The position numbers were made by a program, and so were the translations under genes. Shown here piece by piece: positions 1 through 9,560 of a stretch of 64,000 bases of DNA. Position 1 is the first letter of the stretch; each line of letters starts with the position of its first letter. The notes under the pieces are model-generated. The model saw only the letters and a program-made list of their open reading frames with translations, made no database searches and was not told the DNA's origin. Source of the stretch: Epiperipatus broadwayi (taxonomy: Eukaryota > Onychophora > Udeonychophora > Euonychophora > Peripatidae); the NCBI GenBank assembly GCA_028023455.1, contig JAQFVV010006295.1, positions 868,001 to 932,000 on the forward strand, read 5' to 3'.

Positions 1-766
1 AATCAAGTCCAATTTATTGAATTTTAATATAAAATGAAGATTTTATATTGTAGTGAAGATTGAACATTTTTAAAAACTCTCACCAAGTAAAAAAAGTCAA
101 ATTGTTACCTGATTTAATAATGGCATTATTATTTTTTTAAAATTTTATTTTTACTACAATCTTCATTTATATATGCATATTATACATGTAAAAATAATTT
201 GTGTTTAATATATACATTCATGTTGAAAAATACTATACTCTTGAAATGTAATATCAGTTTATACACAAAATGCGAGCTATTATCTGCTATAATACAATAT
301 ACACAAGAGGGGTTTGGAACAAAATATAATAGATATTGCTTCACTAGAGAGATAATTTAGCCCTTCAAGCATTTATATTTTTATCATCACTTTTACAATG
401 CATAAAAATGGCACAATTTTTATAACTGTACTACATTTGAATTTTTGCTACTTACATTAAGGCAATATTTTTTTTAACCAGTTCATTTCTAGACATTTTT
501 TCATTTTACCAATATAATCACAGGGTTGAGTAACTGTGTCTTTCTAAAAGTTTTCTGAATATGAACTCAAGTTTGAATCCAGGTTTTCAGACTAATTTTT
601 AAGTAGTTTTTTTGTCTTTGTTCTAGCCTAAAAATAATTAATTAATTATTGTAAAATTACTTCACTTTTTATAGTAATTAATTAATTAAATATTTTTAGA
701 CTAGATTGGAGACAAAAAATTAAAATTTTGAGGGTTCTTTTGAATTCCCGAGTAATAAACCATTTG
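1..766. other. AT-rich non-coding DNA
   Basis: No coding signal or RNA gene is visible. The only structure seen is a pair of TAATTAATTAATTA-like runs near 635-690 that could form a weak hairpin, as expected by chance in DNA of this composition. Confidence 0.6.
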
Positions 767-868
<102 letters not shown>

Positions 869-1206
869 GATAACATAAATTCTAGTTTTTTTTATCACTC
901 ATGATCATATAGGTTTTTCATTTTCTATATATAAAGCTAACTTTATTATTATTTCATTAGATTTTATACTTTCAATTATTTTAATTTTAAAATTTCCATG
1001 ATTTTGTGAAACAGTTTTGATTCTTTTATATCAATTATGTATATTTAAATTATTATTTTTGTCATTAAACATATTATAAAGAAACAACATGATGAAAATT
1101 AAAGTTTTTTGTTAAATCTGTATCATAATTTACTATATGTGAATACAAAATATTAACTTAAAAATGAAGTTAAAAAAGAGAAGTTATAAATAAATATAAT
1201 AAAAAT

Positions 1207-1249
1207 AAGCTAAACGTTTTCGAGGATCCATGCCTCATAATCATAGCTT
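1207..1249 (-). other. hammerhead-ribozyme-like motif (copy 1)
   Basis: Read on the minus strand, the order is AAGCT (stem I, 1249-1245), ATGATTA (a degenerate CTGATGA core, 1244-1238), one T, GAGG (1236-1233), a 7-nt loop, CCTC (1225-1222), GAAA (1221-1218), a short self-complementary ACGT, and AGCTT (stem I, 1211-1207). This is the strand order of a type I hammerhead. Two core positions differ from CTGANGA (C3 to A and G8 to U), so self-cleavage of this copy is doubtful. A sister copy lies at 16765-16805. The function is inferred; only the fold is seen. Confidence 0.45.
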
Positions 1250-1338
1250 TCTTAAAAATACATAATAAAATATATACAAAGATATATAAAATTAGCACAA
1301 AAAATATGTGAATACATATTTATATATGTAGATTTTTT

Positions 1339-2173
1339 TGGTGCCAATATAGTGCACGCTCGACCCCACTTTGAATTTCATAACTCATCCAAAATCCCTG
1401 CTGACACATTCAAGCGATAAATGACATCAATTATCAACATGTGGTTTCAAAAAAAGATGATTACAAAATCGCAAATTTCATAATTAATTAAAAAATCAAA
1501 ATGCAAAGTTTGCAATTGTCATCAAGTATTTAAAAATCAAAATCAAATAATGTGAGTAAATACTTTATATTAACACACGTTATCACAATTTACATAAATC
1601 TTTCGGAAATCAAAATGCACTTTACGTTTGTTATAAACCTATGAAAGAAATCAAAAGGCAATTTACATTTTCTATTTTTTAAAAAAAGTAAAAGACCTAA
1701 TTAACCTATTTTTCATTACTATGCCCAAAGATTATAACTTATAAAATACGAAATACAGCATATTATTTTTACAAATAATAGGATTTTAGTTTTTTCTTAT
1801 CAGAAATTTTTTGTGTGTTACTATTGATCACTTGAAGGTTTTTTATTTTTTTTTTGAAAATAATATAAATAAATCTAAGCAAAAGTACCCTAAATCCACT
1901 CATGCCTGAGATACACAGGTCAGGAGCAATCATGAATTCTGCCTTATTTGCTCTTCTCTAAAACTATAACATAGAAGATAAAGAACATGGATTAATTTAA
2001 ATTGGCTAGATGATTACAAATACATTAAATTTAAAAATAAAGTACAATTGTTATATAATATGATCTTTATGATTAATATACTTGTTGATAATCAATGTCA
2101 TTTATCACTTGAATGTGTCAGCAGGGATTTTGAGTGTTATAAATTCAAAATGGCATTGAATGCGTAGCACCAA
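1339..2173. mobile_element. Fold-back/TIR DNA element with roughly 100-bp inverted ends
   Basis: The left arm (1339-1441) and right arm (2081-2173) are inverted copies of each other. They begin TTGGTGC and share blocks such as AAAATCCCTGCTGACACATT. The interior is AT-rich, has no transposase ORF, and carries a loose tandem motif beginning AATCAAAATGCA. The same terminal family recurs at 45582 and at 47748-47922 in this window, so it is a multicopy non-autonomous family. The superfamily is not recognised and no target duplication was found. Confidence 0.75.
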
Positions 2174-3244
2174 TTTTTTATATATATTCACACACCCATT
2201 TGAAACTAGATTTTATTGAAATATTACACTAATTTTAATTCACTTTTGGAAAGTCTTCAATTTCTGCAAATTTGACAAACTCATTATTCTGTTTAAAAAT
2301 TGAATAGCCTACCATATTCTACAGGATACGCAGGATCTTATTTACTATCAATTTATTGGTGTTGCCTATGTTGATATGATGAAATTCATCTTCAGAATAT
2401 TTTTATATTACTCATGATAATCAAAAGCATCTTAAATTTTTCAAAATTTATAGCCTTTTTATTAATCTGTAAAAAGAGAGTACTTGGAATGCTATCTTCT
2501 GAATTATATATTATTTTTCAATTGTGGGTCATCATTCTGTAACTTCAGGCTTTATAGTCTGTTTTGTTTCTGCATTGATAAATATTATTTTATTTAAATC
2601 ATAATGCAGAAAATTGCTCAGCAGAAAAAAACATCTTAAATACAGACATTTTCATCAGGATTAATATCAACAGAATAGTTGACTCTGATTTTGTTATAAC
2701 AATTTGCAATATAAAAACAAACTGTATTTGAATATAGTCTGTTAATTTTTTTGTTAGAGGAAATGCAGAACTTATATATTTATTAATATCTGATGAAATT
2801 TAAGTTTAAAGCTGCAGTAAAAAGTCAAACAAAACTGGTTGAGTGTCTCTTAGTTGTTCCTAGACATTTTGAAAATTAAGCAGATAAACTTTTTATTTTA
2901 AAATTTCTATTGAACTATCATCACCTTATATTTTGTTTCCAGAATGGAAATCAGAGAATTGCTCTATGAAATTCTTGCAAATAAATAAATAAATAAATGG
3001 AGCAATAATTATAGCAGTCATGATCTTCTAAAAATATTGGGAAGTAATTTGGATGTTAACCAGCAAATTTAATTTGTAAGCAGCTAGTAAAAATAAGAAA
3101 AAAAAGTTTTTTTCATAATAGGCAATGAGAAAATAATTATCTTTTATTTAGCACCAATTTCTATAAAACTTTCATAAGACTTTGAGCAATACTAGTCATT
3201 TATTTATAATATATATTGAATAATGAAATGAATATGGTCTATTA
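2174..3244. other. AT-rich non-coding DNA
   Basis: No coding potential, tRNA-like sequence or inverted repeat was seen. There is a short (AAAT)n run near 2980-2998. Confidence 0.55.
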
Positions 3245-4197
3245 CATGGATGGGGAACCTCTGGTCCCGAGTCCTGAAAACTTTCAATATGGCCCTTGGA
3301 TATTTTCAAAAATGGTTATAAAATGGCTATGCATAAAATTTCTATCTAAAAACATGCATAGTTCAAATATTGAATTAAGAGTTAAGTAAACTAAAATATT
3401 TATTTTCTCAATTACATCTAAGCTTTATAATAGTTTTAGTTCATTCTATCAGAAGTGCGGTATTCCAATAAATTATCTATATTGTATGGTCTATCTAACT
3501 ACAAATTTAATCTATGGCACTGAGGGCATTTATTTGCTTTTATAGTGATTTTCATATATTAATTGTATATTCGCAAAAATAAAATTAGAATTTTTTTTAT
3601 TTATTATGATGGCTACACCGAGTAAGCTAAAAAAAAAATGACACAGAAAATTGCGTATTTCAATAGAAATGGATTAACTTATATTTTTTATATAAAAAGA
3701 AAGAATAAAGCTATATGCATATGTCTGGAAAATATTTCTGTTAATAAAGAACACTATTGTTAAACATTCTGATTACAACAAACTTGTTGAGAAAGAAAGA
3801 AATATTAAAATGTAAAACTTGAAAAGGATGGTTCATCAAGTGACTGATATTTCTCATAAATAAGTCCAAACAAGTTAGAAAATTCTGTGAAGGCAAATGA
3901 TCTTTTTTAAAAAAAAACAGCAGAAACTTCAAAAACATTTTCTGTAGGGGAGTTTATAAATGATTGCCTTTTAACTGCTGAAGAATTAATCTGACCATAA
4001 AAAGAAATTCGAGAATATAAATATGTCATGAAGAATAATTACAAGGCAAATTAGATAAATTGTCTTTAAATGTGGAAAGTCATTAATAATAATGATATTA
4101 CTTTATTTTTAATTTACAATATATATATTATGGGCTCTCATTTAAAAAGGGCAAGTTGAAATTGGCCTGCCAGCTGAAAAGATTTTCCACCCCTAAG
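3245..4197 (+). mobile_element. Decayed hAT-type DNA transposon
   Basis: The left end reads CATGGATGGGGAACCT. The inverse of the right end reads CTTAGGGGTGGAAAAT. These are diverged terminal inverted repeats of the CAGGGGTGGGGAAC type, common in hAT elements of the Charlie group. Just inside each end lie the words TGGCCC and TGGCAGGCC, also typical of these ends. The interior holds a frameshifted transposase N-terminus on the plus strand. At about 950 bp it is far shorter than an autonomous hAT of 2.5-4 kb, so it is an internally deleted copy. No clear 8-bp target duplication remains. Confidence 0.6.
3609..4030 (+). pseudogene. hAT transposase N-terminal fragment (GTF2IRD2-like), decayed
   Basis: Translation in shifting frames gives a start MATPSKLKKK at 3609. 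After a frameshift in the A-run near 3633 come FNRN, a C-x-C pair with ENISVNKEH (the remains of a BED-type zinc finger), and further on TSKTFSVGEFINDCLL followed by EELI. This order matches the N-terminal part of hAT transposases annotated as general transcription factor II-I repeat domain 2-like proteins, whose N-terminus reads finger, then an EFI-x-D/E-C-L/M segment. Stops and frameshifts are frequent and the catalytic hAT core and dimerisation domain are absent. It lies between the hAT-like inverted ends and cannot encode a working protein. The identification rests on remembered family pattern and not on an alignment. Confidence 0.55.
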
Positions 4198-4394
4198 ATT
4201 AGGGTTAAATTGCTTAAATGTTTAATCAAATGTGGCAGGTTAATTTGTCTGGTTCTTGAATGTTATTAAAAATATTCAAAGATCCTTAGCAGAAAATAGG
4301 ATGGCTCAGTTGGTTAGAGCATTACCTTAAAATTCAATAATCAAGAATTTAAGGACCCAGGTTCGAATCCCTTGCTAGTACTGTCACTGGTCAG

Positions 4395-4480
4395 CCAGCA
4401 ACACCTGAAGAAGAGGGGAGAAAAATACCTCTCGAAATGTTGTGCATATACTAACCTGTTTGCTGGGATATTACTAACAG
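4395..4480 (+). other. hammerhead-ribozyme-like motif within the SINE body
   Basis: CTGAAGA (4405-4411) matches the CUGANGA core exactly. Stem II is AGAGG (4412-4416) with CCTCT (4428-4432), then C and GAAA (4434-4437). Next comes TGTT, followed by GTG, which can pair with the CAC just before the core (4402-4404). Further out, CAGCAA (4396-4401) can pair with TTGCTG in the tail monomer. The base at the stem II junction (C4433) is unpaired, which is not ideal. The layout resembles Sm-alpha-type SINEs of schistosomes, which combine a Pol III promoter with a hammerhead. Ribozyme activity is inferred. Confidence 0.45.
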
Positions 4481-4514
4481 TCTTAGTGCATATACTAACC
4501 TGTTTGCTGTGATA

Positions 4515-4519
4515 TTACT
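4515..4519. repeat. target-site duplication TTACT, left copy
   Basis: TTACT directly precedes the left LTR and is repeated exactly at 6945-6949 after the right LTR. A 5-bp duplication is usual for Ty3/gypsy integrases. Confidence 0.9.
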
Positions 4520-4952
4520 TGTAATGTCTTCGCCCCTAAGCTTTTACAGAGGGGTAGAAAAACACTTACAATCCGATCGAACTCGGCTGAACAACTCTTA
4601 AAACCGTTGTACCGCAAATAGCTCTTAATAGCTTTACGTATCCACTTCTGTTAACAAGACTGTAACAAGTGCACGATGTTTTCCTCTAGCAGTTTATATA
4701 TCTCTGTGAGTTCTTTTGTTAAGTCTTATCTGCTACATTCCAAAAACTTAATCGTGTGTTTTCCAAATCCGTTTTATTGTTCTTACTTTAATTAGATATT
4801 TTTATCTCTGATAAAAATAATCCCACAACTTGTTTTTAATTATAATTATTTTCCATTATAATTATTTTTATTTTCAATAAAATAAATCGAAAACTTCTGG
4901 AGTAAATTGTCTCTAGTAAACTCGCTGTTTATTTCTCACACTGAATACAACA
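4520..4952 (-). repeat. 3' LTR of the gag-only element
   Basis: On the plus strand it begins TGTAATGTCTTCGCCCCTAA and ends GAATACAACA, so the TG..CA termini are intact. It is roughly 97% identical to 6511-6944. AATAAAATAAAT near 4877-4888 lies in a plus-strand context and is not the sense polyadenylation signal. Confidence 0.95.
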
Positions 4953-4968
4953 CTTCCACCCCTCACTC
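4953..4968 (-). promoter_or_regulatory. polypurine tract
   Basis: On the minus strand the 16 bases GAGTGAGGGGTGGAAG directly abut the 3' LTR. This is the usual position of the plus-strand primer for reverse transcription, and the tract is purine-only except for one T in GAGTGAG and one in GGTGG. Confidence 0.85.
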
Positions 4969-5055
4969 CAGAAGTTAGAGTTTATTTATGTTACACATAA
5001 TCATCCAATATGCGCGGTTTCCTTTTTCAGCTTGGAGAAAACTTGGTTTTTCCTA

Positions 5056-6420
5056 TTAATCGATATAACCTTGAAAATTGTGTGAACTCTTCTTTTTTCT
5101 CGCCGCCTTGAGAGCTTTTTTCTTTCGCTTGGAGAGACTCTGGGTTTTTTCCTGTTCTGCGGTTTTTGTCTCTGACCGCTCACTATCTAAAGATTTTCGT
5201 TCTAAAAAATCTTCTAATGTGTCAATTTCATTTTCACTTTCGGCCATCTTTCCCTGTAGTTCCATTTCATACTGCTGCCAACTCTCTACCTGTTCGGATC
5301 ATTGTGTCTTTGCGAGTTCGCTTTTTAAATCTTCGTTCAATCTTTCAAAACTCTGACATTCTGAAAATTTGCTTTGTAATTTTTTACTAAATTCTGAATT
5401 TTGTTGTTCCAGTTCTTCTTTTAATTCATAAACGTCCAGTTTTAATTTGTGCACTTCTTTTGATAGTTCTTTAAATTGCAAGTTGAGTTGTAGCTCCGAT
5501 TGCGTCTTTCTCTCAAGCATGGCAGCTAATTTTTGGTTACGTGACTTCAATTCTTGTAGTTTAGTGATCTGTCTTTGTCTTTGTGAAAAAGTCCTATCTC
5601 TCACGGCCATGCTTTGTCTCTTAGTTGATACATAGCCAATGGTATCATCTGTGCCTGGATTACATTTTGTTTGTCGTGGTTTTTTGCATACAGCTGCTAA
5701 ATGTCCTTTAAATCCGCAGTTATAACAGTTTTCTTTTCTACATTTACAAATTTTTAGATACATGGCCAGTTTTACCACAGCAGAAACATTTCACTGTTAA
5801 CATTTTCCCTCTGTTAAGATTTTCATTCTTCGGCTGCTGACTTCGATTTGTTTTATAAACTGCCATCTTTCTGGTCTCTTCTGAGTTGTTTCTAAAAGCT
5901 ATGGCTTTCTCAATTACTGCTTCATATGCTATTCCTTTTTTTAATAGCGACTTCGTATGATAAGTCACTTTCCATTAACAATGTCTGTCGCAATCTTTCG
6001 TCGTACATTCCCCACAATAATTGATCCAGCAAAGCTTGTTCCAAAAATTCGCCATAATCACAGTTTTTTGACAGCTGTTTTAATGCTATATCATAGTCTT
6101 TAATTTTTTTCCTCCCTGGCTTGCTTTCTTTTTCTCAGAGTTAATCTAGCTACGTGTCTAGACGACTTTGGGCTAAAATAGTCCATTAAGTTTTTAACTA
6201 TATCTTCAAAATGTACTCCATCAGTTATCGGTCCGTCCCATAATTTATTAATAATTTCTATGAGTTTGCGTCCTCCTAAACATAAAAGTGCGGCCACTTT
6301 TTTTTTATTATTTTTTATCCCATTTAACTTGAAAAAATTTTCCAATTGAATTATATAGAGAGGCCATTCCTCAGCATTTTCATTGCTAAATTCAGGAATA
6401 CTGCTTTGTCCTAACGACAT
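5056..6420 (-). pseudogene. Ty3/gypsy-type Gag, frameshifted, with coiled-coil extension
   Basis: The ATG (6418-6420) lies 90 bp downstream of the 5' LTR. The first 106 codons show the Ty3/gypsy Gag pattern: a W-P-x-Y-I-x-Q-L-E-x-F-F-x-x-N-G-I run, then KVAALLCLGG and YFSPKSS. A second frame (about 6099-5970) carries the C-terminal capsid motif with NCDYGEFLEQALLDQLLWGM. Two CCHC zinc knuckles follow: one broken by a frameshift near 5765, one intact (C-x2-C-x4-H-x4-C, about 5725-5690). Then comes a region of about 110 residues rich in K/E/L/Q with heptad character, an in-frame TGA at 5299-5301, and a basic C-terminus with clusters such as RKKKALKAARKKK. Gag coats and packages element RNA. At least three frameshifts and one stop make this copy defective. 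No pol follows. Confidence 0.85.
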
Positions 6421-6483
6421 TTTACTTGTTTCCGAATGTATCGATTGATTTTCTCGTCTGGCTTATTCCTTCAAGTTTTACTA

Positions 6484-6506
6484 GGTTCGAAACTTAGACT
6501 GCACCA
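6484..6506 (-). promoter_or_regulatory. tRNA primer-binding site
   Basis: On the minus strand, TGGTGCAGTCTAAGTTTCGA begins 4 bp inside the 5' LTR. The plus strand therefore reads GGTTCGAAAC...GCACCA, the form of a tRNA 3' end (T-loop TTCGA and CCA end). I cannot say which tRNA from this alone. Confidence 0.8.
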
Positions 6507-6510
6507 ATCT

Positions 6511-6944
6511 TATAATGTCTTCGCCCCTAAGCTTTTACAGAGGGGTAGAAAAACACTTACAATCCGATTGAACTCGGCTGAACAACTCTTAAAACCATTG
6601 TGCCGCAAATAGCTCTTAATAGCTTTATGTATCCACTTCTGTTAACAAGACTGTAACAAGTGCGCAATGTTTTCCTCTAGCAGTTTATATATCTCTGTGA
6701 GTTCTTTTGTTAAGTCTTATCTGCTACATTCCAAAAACTTAATCGCGTGTTTTCCAAATCTGTTTTATTGTTCTTACTTTAATTAGATATTTTTATCTCT
6801 GATAAAAATAATCCCACAACTTGATTTTAATTATAATTATTTTCCATTATAATTATTTTTACTTTCAATAAAATAAATACGAAAACTTCTGGAGTAAATT
6901 GTCTCTAGTAAACTCGCTGTTTATTTCTCACACCGAATACAACA
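6511..6944 (-). repeat. 5' LTR of the gag-only element
   Basis: This is the partner of 4520-4952. It begins TATAATGTC (TG mutated to TA at the terminus) and ends GAATACAACA. Most differences from the other LTR are CpG to TpG/CpA transitions. Confidence 0.95.
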
Positions 6945-7024
6945 TTACTAACAATTGTTTGCTGTGATATTACTAACAGTTGGTGCATATACTAACCTGT
7001 TTGCTGTGATATTACTAACAGTTG
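6945..7024 (+). mobile_element. tRNA-SINE tail, continuation after the LTR insertion
   Basis: It begins with the second TTACT duplication and continues the 42-bp monomers (TTTGCTGTGATATTACTAAC, then GCATATACTAACCTG). Removing the LTR element and one TTACT restores the monomer phase. The array ends at about 7024 in AT-rich DNA. Confidence 0.8.
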
Positions 7025-7790
7025 AATGCATTTGGAATATTTAAATAAAATTACATTTTTCTAAAGACATTCAACACACATATTAGATGATGGAAATAGT
7101 CCAATATAAAAATACAGTCATGTCATAAGTTTAATACACAGATATCTAATTATATAGTCTTAACCAAGGCCTACACTTATTCTATATATATATAAATTTG
7201 GTAAAGAAAATTACTGCCTGCTTAATTGGAGATCCGCCCCATAGGTCTTACATATAGAAGGAAATATTGATATGATAGCCTAATAATTATAATATATATA
7301 TATATTATAATGGTCAAGTTTTGTATAATCAGTCAACAAGCTGAAAGACCAAGCAGAGACCCTCAACCTACAAGCACAAAGTTACCCCCATGTCACCTGG
7401 TTTAAATCTCAAGTCTCAACCACTTAATTAACATCTTTGATATCACATAACTTCCCTTCTTTGTATAGCTCAACGTAACTCAGGATTTGAATGTGGACTC
7501 TCTCTCAGGTTTCTTAATAACACATGACAAGGTGCCAGCATCCCTAAGTCTTACATCAGTTTATTTATCTTGAGTTATTTACAGGATTTCAGGGTTTAAA
7601 TATTTTTATGAGACTTTCAAAATTTAATATTATATCATAAATTACAAAACCATGAGATGCTAATTAAGCGAATGGATGGGTTTCTAAAGATAGTTAATAT
7701 CTAATTCCGACTCACTAGTTTAAATTAATAATACCATAAGTTTATATAAATAAATATAATTAAGAGAGTATCTTACAAGCATAGGATGAT
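7025..7790. other. AT-rich DNA with an unassigned moderately GC-rich patch
   Basis: 7320-7560 is less AT-rich and contains TGGTTTAAATCTC, which looks like a decayed B box, but no matching A box at the right distance could be defended. No ORF or inverted repeat was seen. Confidence 0.4.
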
Positions 7791-8075
7791 GATCTACTGA
7801 CAATGGTACATCAAGATGAGGAAGATTGGCTTTGGCGATCTGATGGTGTGTGGTGGTTCACCACTGAAAGGTGGATGTCCCCAGCCGGGGTATCTGCTTC
7901 TAATCTAGGGTACAACCAGTAGAGAGAGCATAGATTTGCTGCTGAATCCAGGTTTTGGGGTTGCAAGGGATTTCCTGCTTCTGCAGAACCTGGTCTGGTG
8001 CTAATCTATGGATTAGGAATCTGGTCACATGACGTCTGGTCTGCCCTCACGCAGTTTGATGTAGGCACTGCCAAA
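7791..8075. other. unidentified low-AT island
   Basis: Composition shifts clearly towards G+C, with words such as TGTCCCCAGCCGGGGTATC. All six frames are interrupted. It may be a fragment of an old element. Similar islands lie at 9060-9560 and 10620-10900, and I found no shared sequence between them. Confidence 0.35.
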
Positions 8076-9059
8076 AATATATCTATGAAGTTCAATAATA
8101 AAATGACCATTGCTGCACATATAGGAAGGTAGGAATGCAAGTATATAAATATAAACAATTATTTATTGAGCTACCCACATACATAATTAATGTTAACAAA
8201 CTTATTTTAGGTATATAACTGAGCATCTCCAGTTAATGATAACTGAGTATTTGATAATTTAAACTCACTCATAATAATTATTTATATAAATTTAAATTGC
8301 AAAATCATATAAATAATATCTTCAGGCATGGGGAGATTACTGATTCCTAAATAGATTGATAACTTTATACATGGAATGTGGTTTTATTTATATAGAGAAT
8401 ATATTGATTGATAGGCAATGCAATACGCATATACATATGGTTATTGTTACTTCTTCAACAAAATTATGAAAGCTTGGATTACATATATTACTGCATTTTA
8501 AAGAAGTTTCGTTATATAACATTATTAAAAGAGGAATATTAATTTAGTAGTGCATGAAGTAATAACTTAGTTAGAACTAATAATTTATTTATATTGAATA
8601 TTCTTAATAACAGCTTCGACCACATATAGATTATAGTATATATATATATGATTTATTGGGCACATTATAGCTAAACAACATAATTTATAAATCAATTAAA
8701 TAAATATGCTCACCATCTCTTTTTAATCTTACATAATTCTGAGAATTGACATATAAGGTCTTCTTGATATGGTGGGGATGGGCAAGAGAAAAATTTTACG
8801 AAAATAATGTATACATGTTATTTTACTTTTTAACATTTTGCATCTTCTCGACTCGCTCTGTCCCTTACTTTAATTCCCTCCATCATTCAAGATAGTATGT
8901 AAACAAGATAAAGTAAAATATAAGTTTTAATCTTTTCAATAATTAAGCCAGCAGATTTAACATTTAAAATAAATAAAATATGTGATATATAAGGTTAAAA
9001 CCAGTTAAGAAATATTTACATAAGTTGTTACAATTAAAGTATTTAAAATATAACTCAAA
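8076..9059. other. AT-rich non-coding DNA
   Basis: No gene, RNA or repeat structure is seen beyond short (TA)n runs near 8640-8650. Confidence 0.5.
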
Positions 9060-9560
9060 CATTTACTGGCAAACTTCAATGATGGCTTTGGGACTTTTCT
9101 CTGCCTAGACGGATAGATGGATGGTGAACTTCAGACTGGCATTAATATGGGAGGACATGGATGGCTATTCTTACATTTCAGTGGAAGTGTTGGATGCCCA
9201 ATGCCTGACTATTCACACGTTCTTGCAGGTTTGGTTATTGTAGATTCTTTTTTCTCTGCAGGTTGTTGTTGATCAGCCGAATAGTAATTTTTTTTAACAA
9301 TCTCAATAATAGTAATCTATATGTGTCTGTCGAACAATGGCCCCTTCCATGTTTATATATCTTTTGTTATGCCTGGGGTCTACTCTGTCATGATGGATTT
9401 TAGGTTTTGAGTTTGATTTTTAATTTCTGTTCCATTAGCATTTTTGTTTCCTCATATTTGGTTTGGTTTTCTGTGCATTGTCTATAATTTTTGCAGTACA
9501 ATGCTTTGCAGTATAGTATGTACAGGATGTGAAGGTGTTGAACTGTAACTATTTCTGCCA
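9060..9560. other. unidentified low-AT island
   Basis: This is higher-complexity sequence than its surroundings. The minus strand has short open stretches, one of them lysine- and glutamate-rich at about 9470-9400, but there is no recognisable domain. It is possibly a degraded element. Confidence 0.3.

Larger units (their letters stand above)
4300..4519 (+). mobile_element. tRNA-derived SINE, 5' part (interrupted by an LTR element)
   Basis: The head has a tRNA-like internal Pol III promoter: A box TGGCTCAGTTGG (4302-4313) and B box GGTTCGAATCC (4360-4370). The anticodon region is expanded and does not fold as a tRNA, so this is a SINE head and not a tRNA gene. A GGTCAGCCAGCAACACCTGAAG segment region follows at 4390-4411, then a tail of 42-bp tandem monomers containing GCATATACTAACCTG. 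The LTR retrotransposon 4520-6944 was inserted into the tail. The SINE resumes at 6945. Confidence 0.8.
4520..6944 (-). mobile_element. Complete non-autonomous Ty3/gypsy-type LTR retrotransposon (gag only)
   Basis: The element is 2425 bp and is transcribed on the minus strand. It has two LTRs of about 433 bp, a tRNA primer-binding site (6484-6506), a gag region (6420-5056), a polypurine tract (4953-4968) and a perfect TTACT duplication. No protease, reverse transcriptase, RNase H or integrase sequence is present, and only 87 bp separate the end of gag from the polypurine tract. It must therefore have been mobilised by proteins supplied in trans. The Gag resembles that of gypsy elements of the K02A2.6 type. 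It is nested inside a tRNA-SINE tail. The LTRs differ by about 12 substitutions and one indel, so the insertion is fairly recent but not new. Confidence 0.92.

Noticed and set aside
4300-4375. A tRNA gene
   Set aside because: A and B boxes are good, but the anticodon arm is expanded and does not pair, and the sequence continues into a SINE body and tail.
5078-5635. Plus-strand frames of 62-92 codons across the Gag region
   Set aside because: They lie antisense to a recognisable Gag with zinc knuckles and show no motif of their own.
7409-7425. A second tRNA-SINE around TGGTTTAAATCTC (also near 18300)
   Set aside because: A decayed B box can be argued, but no A box lies at the right distance and the two sites share only about 20 bp.
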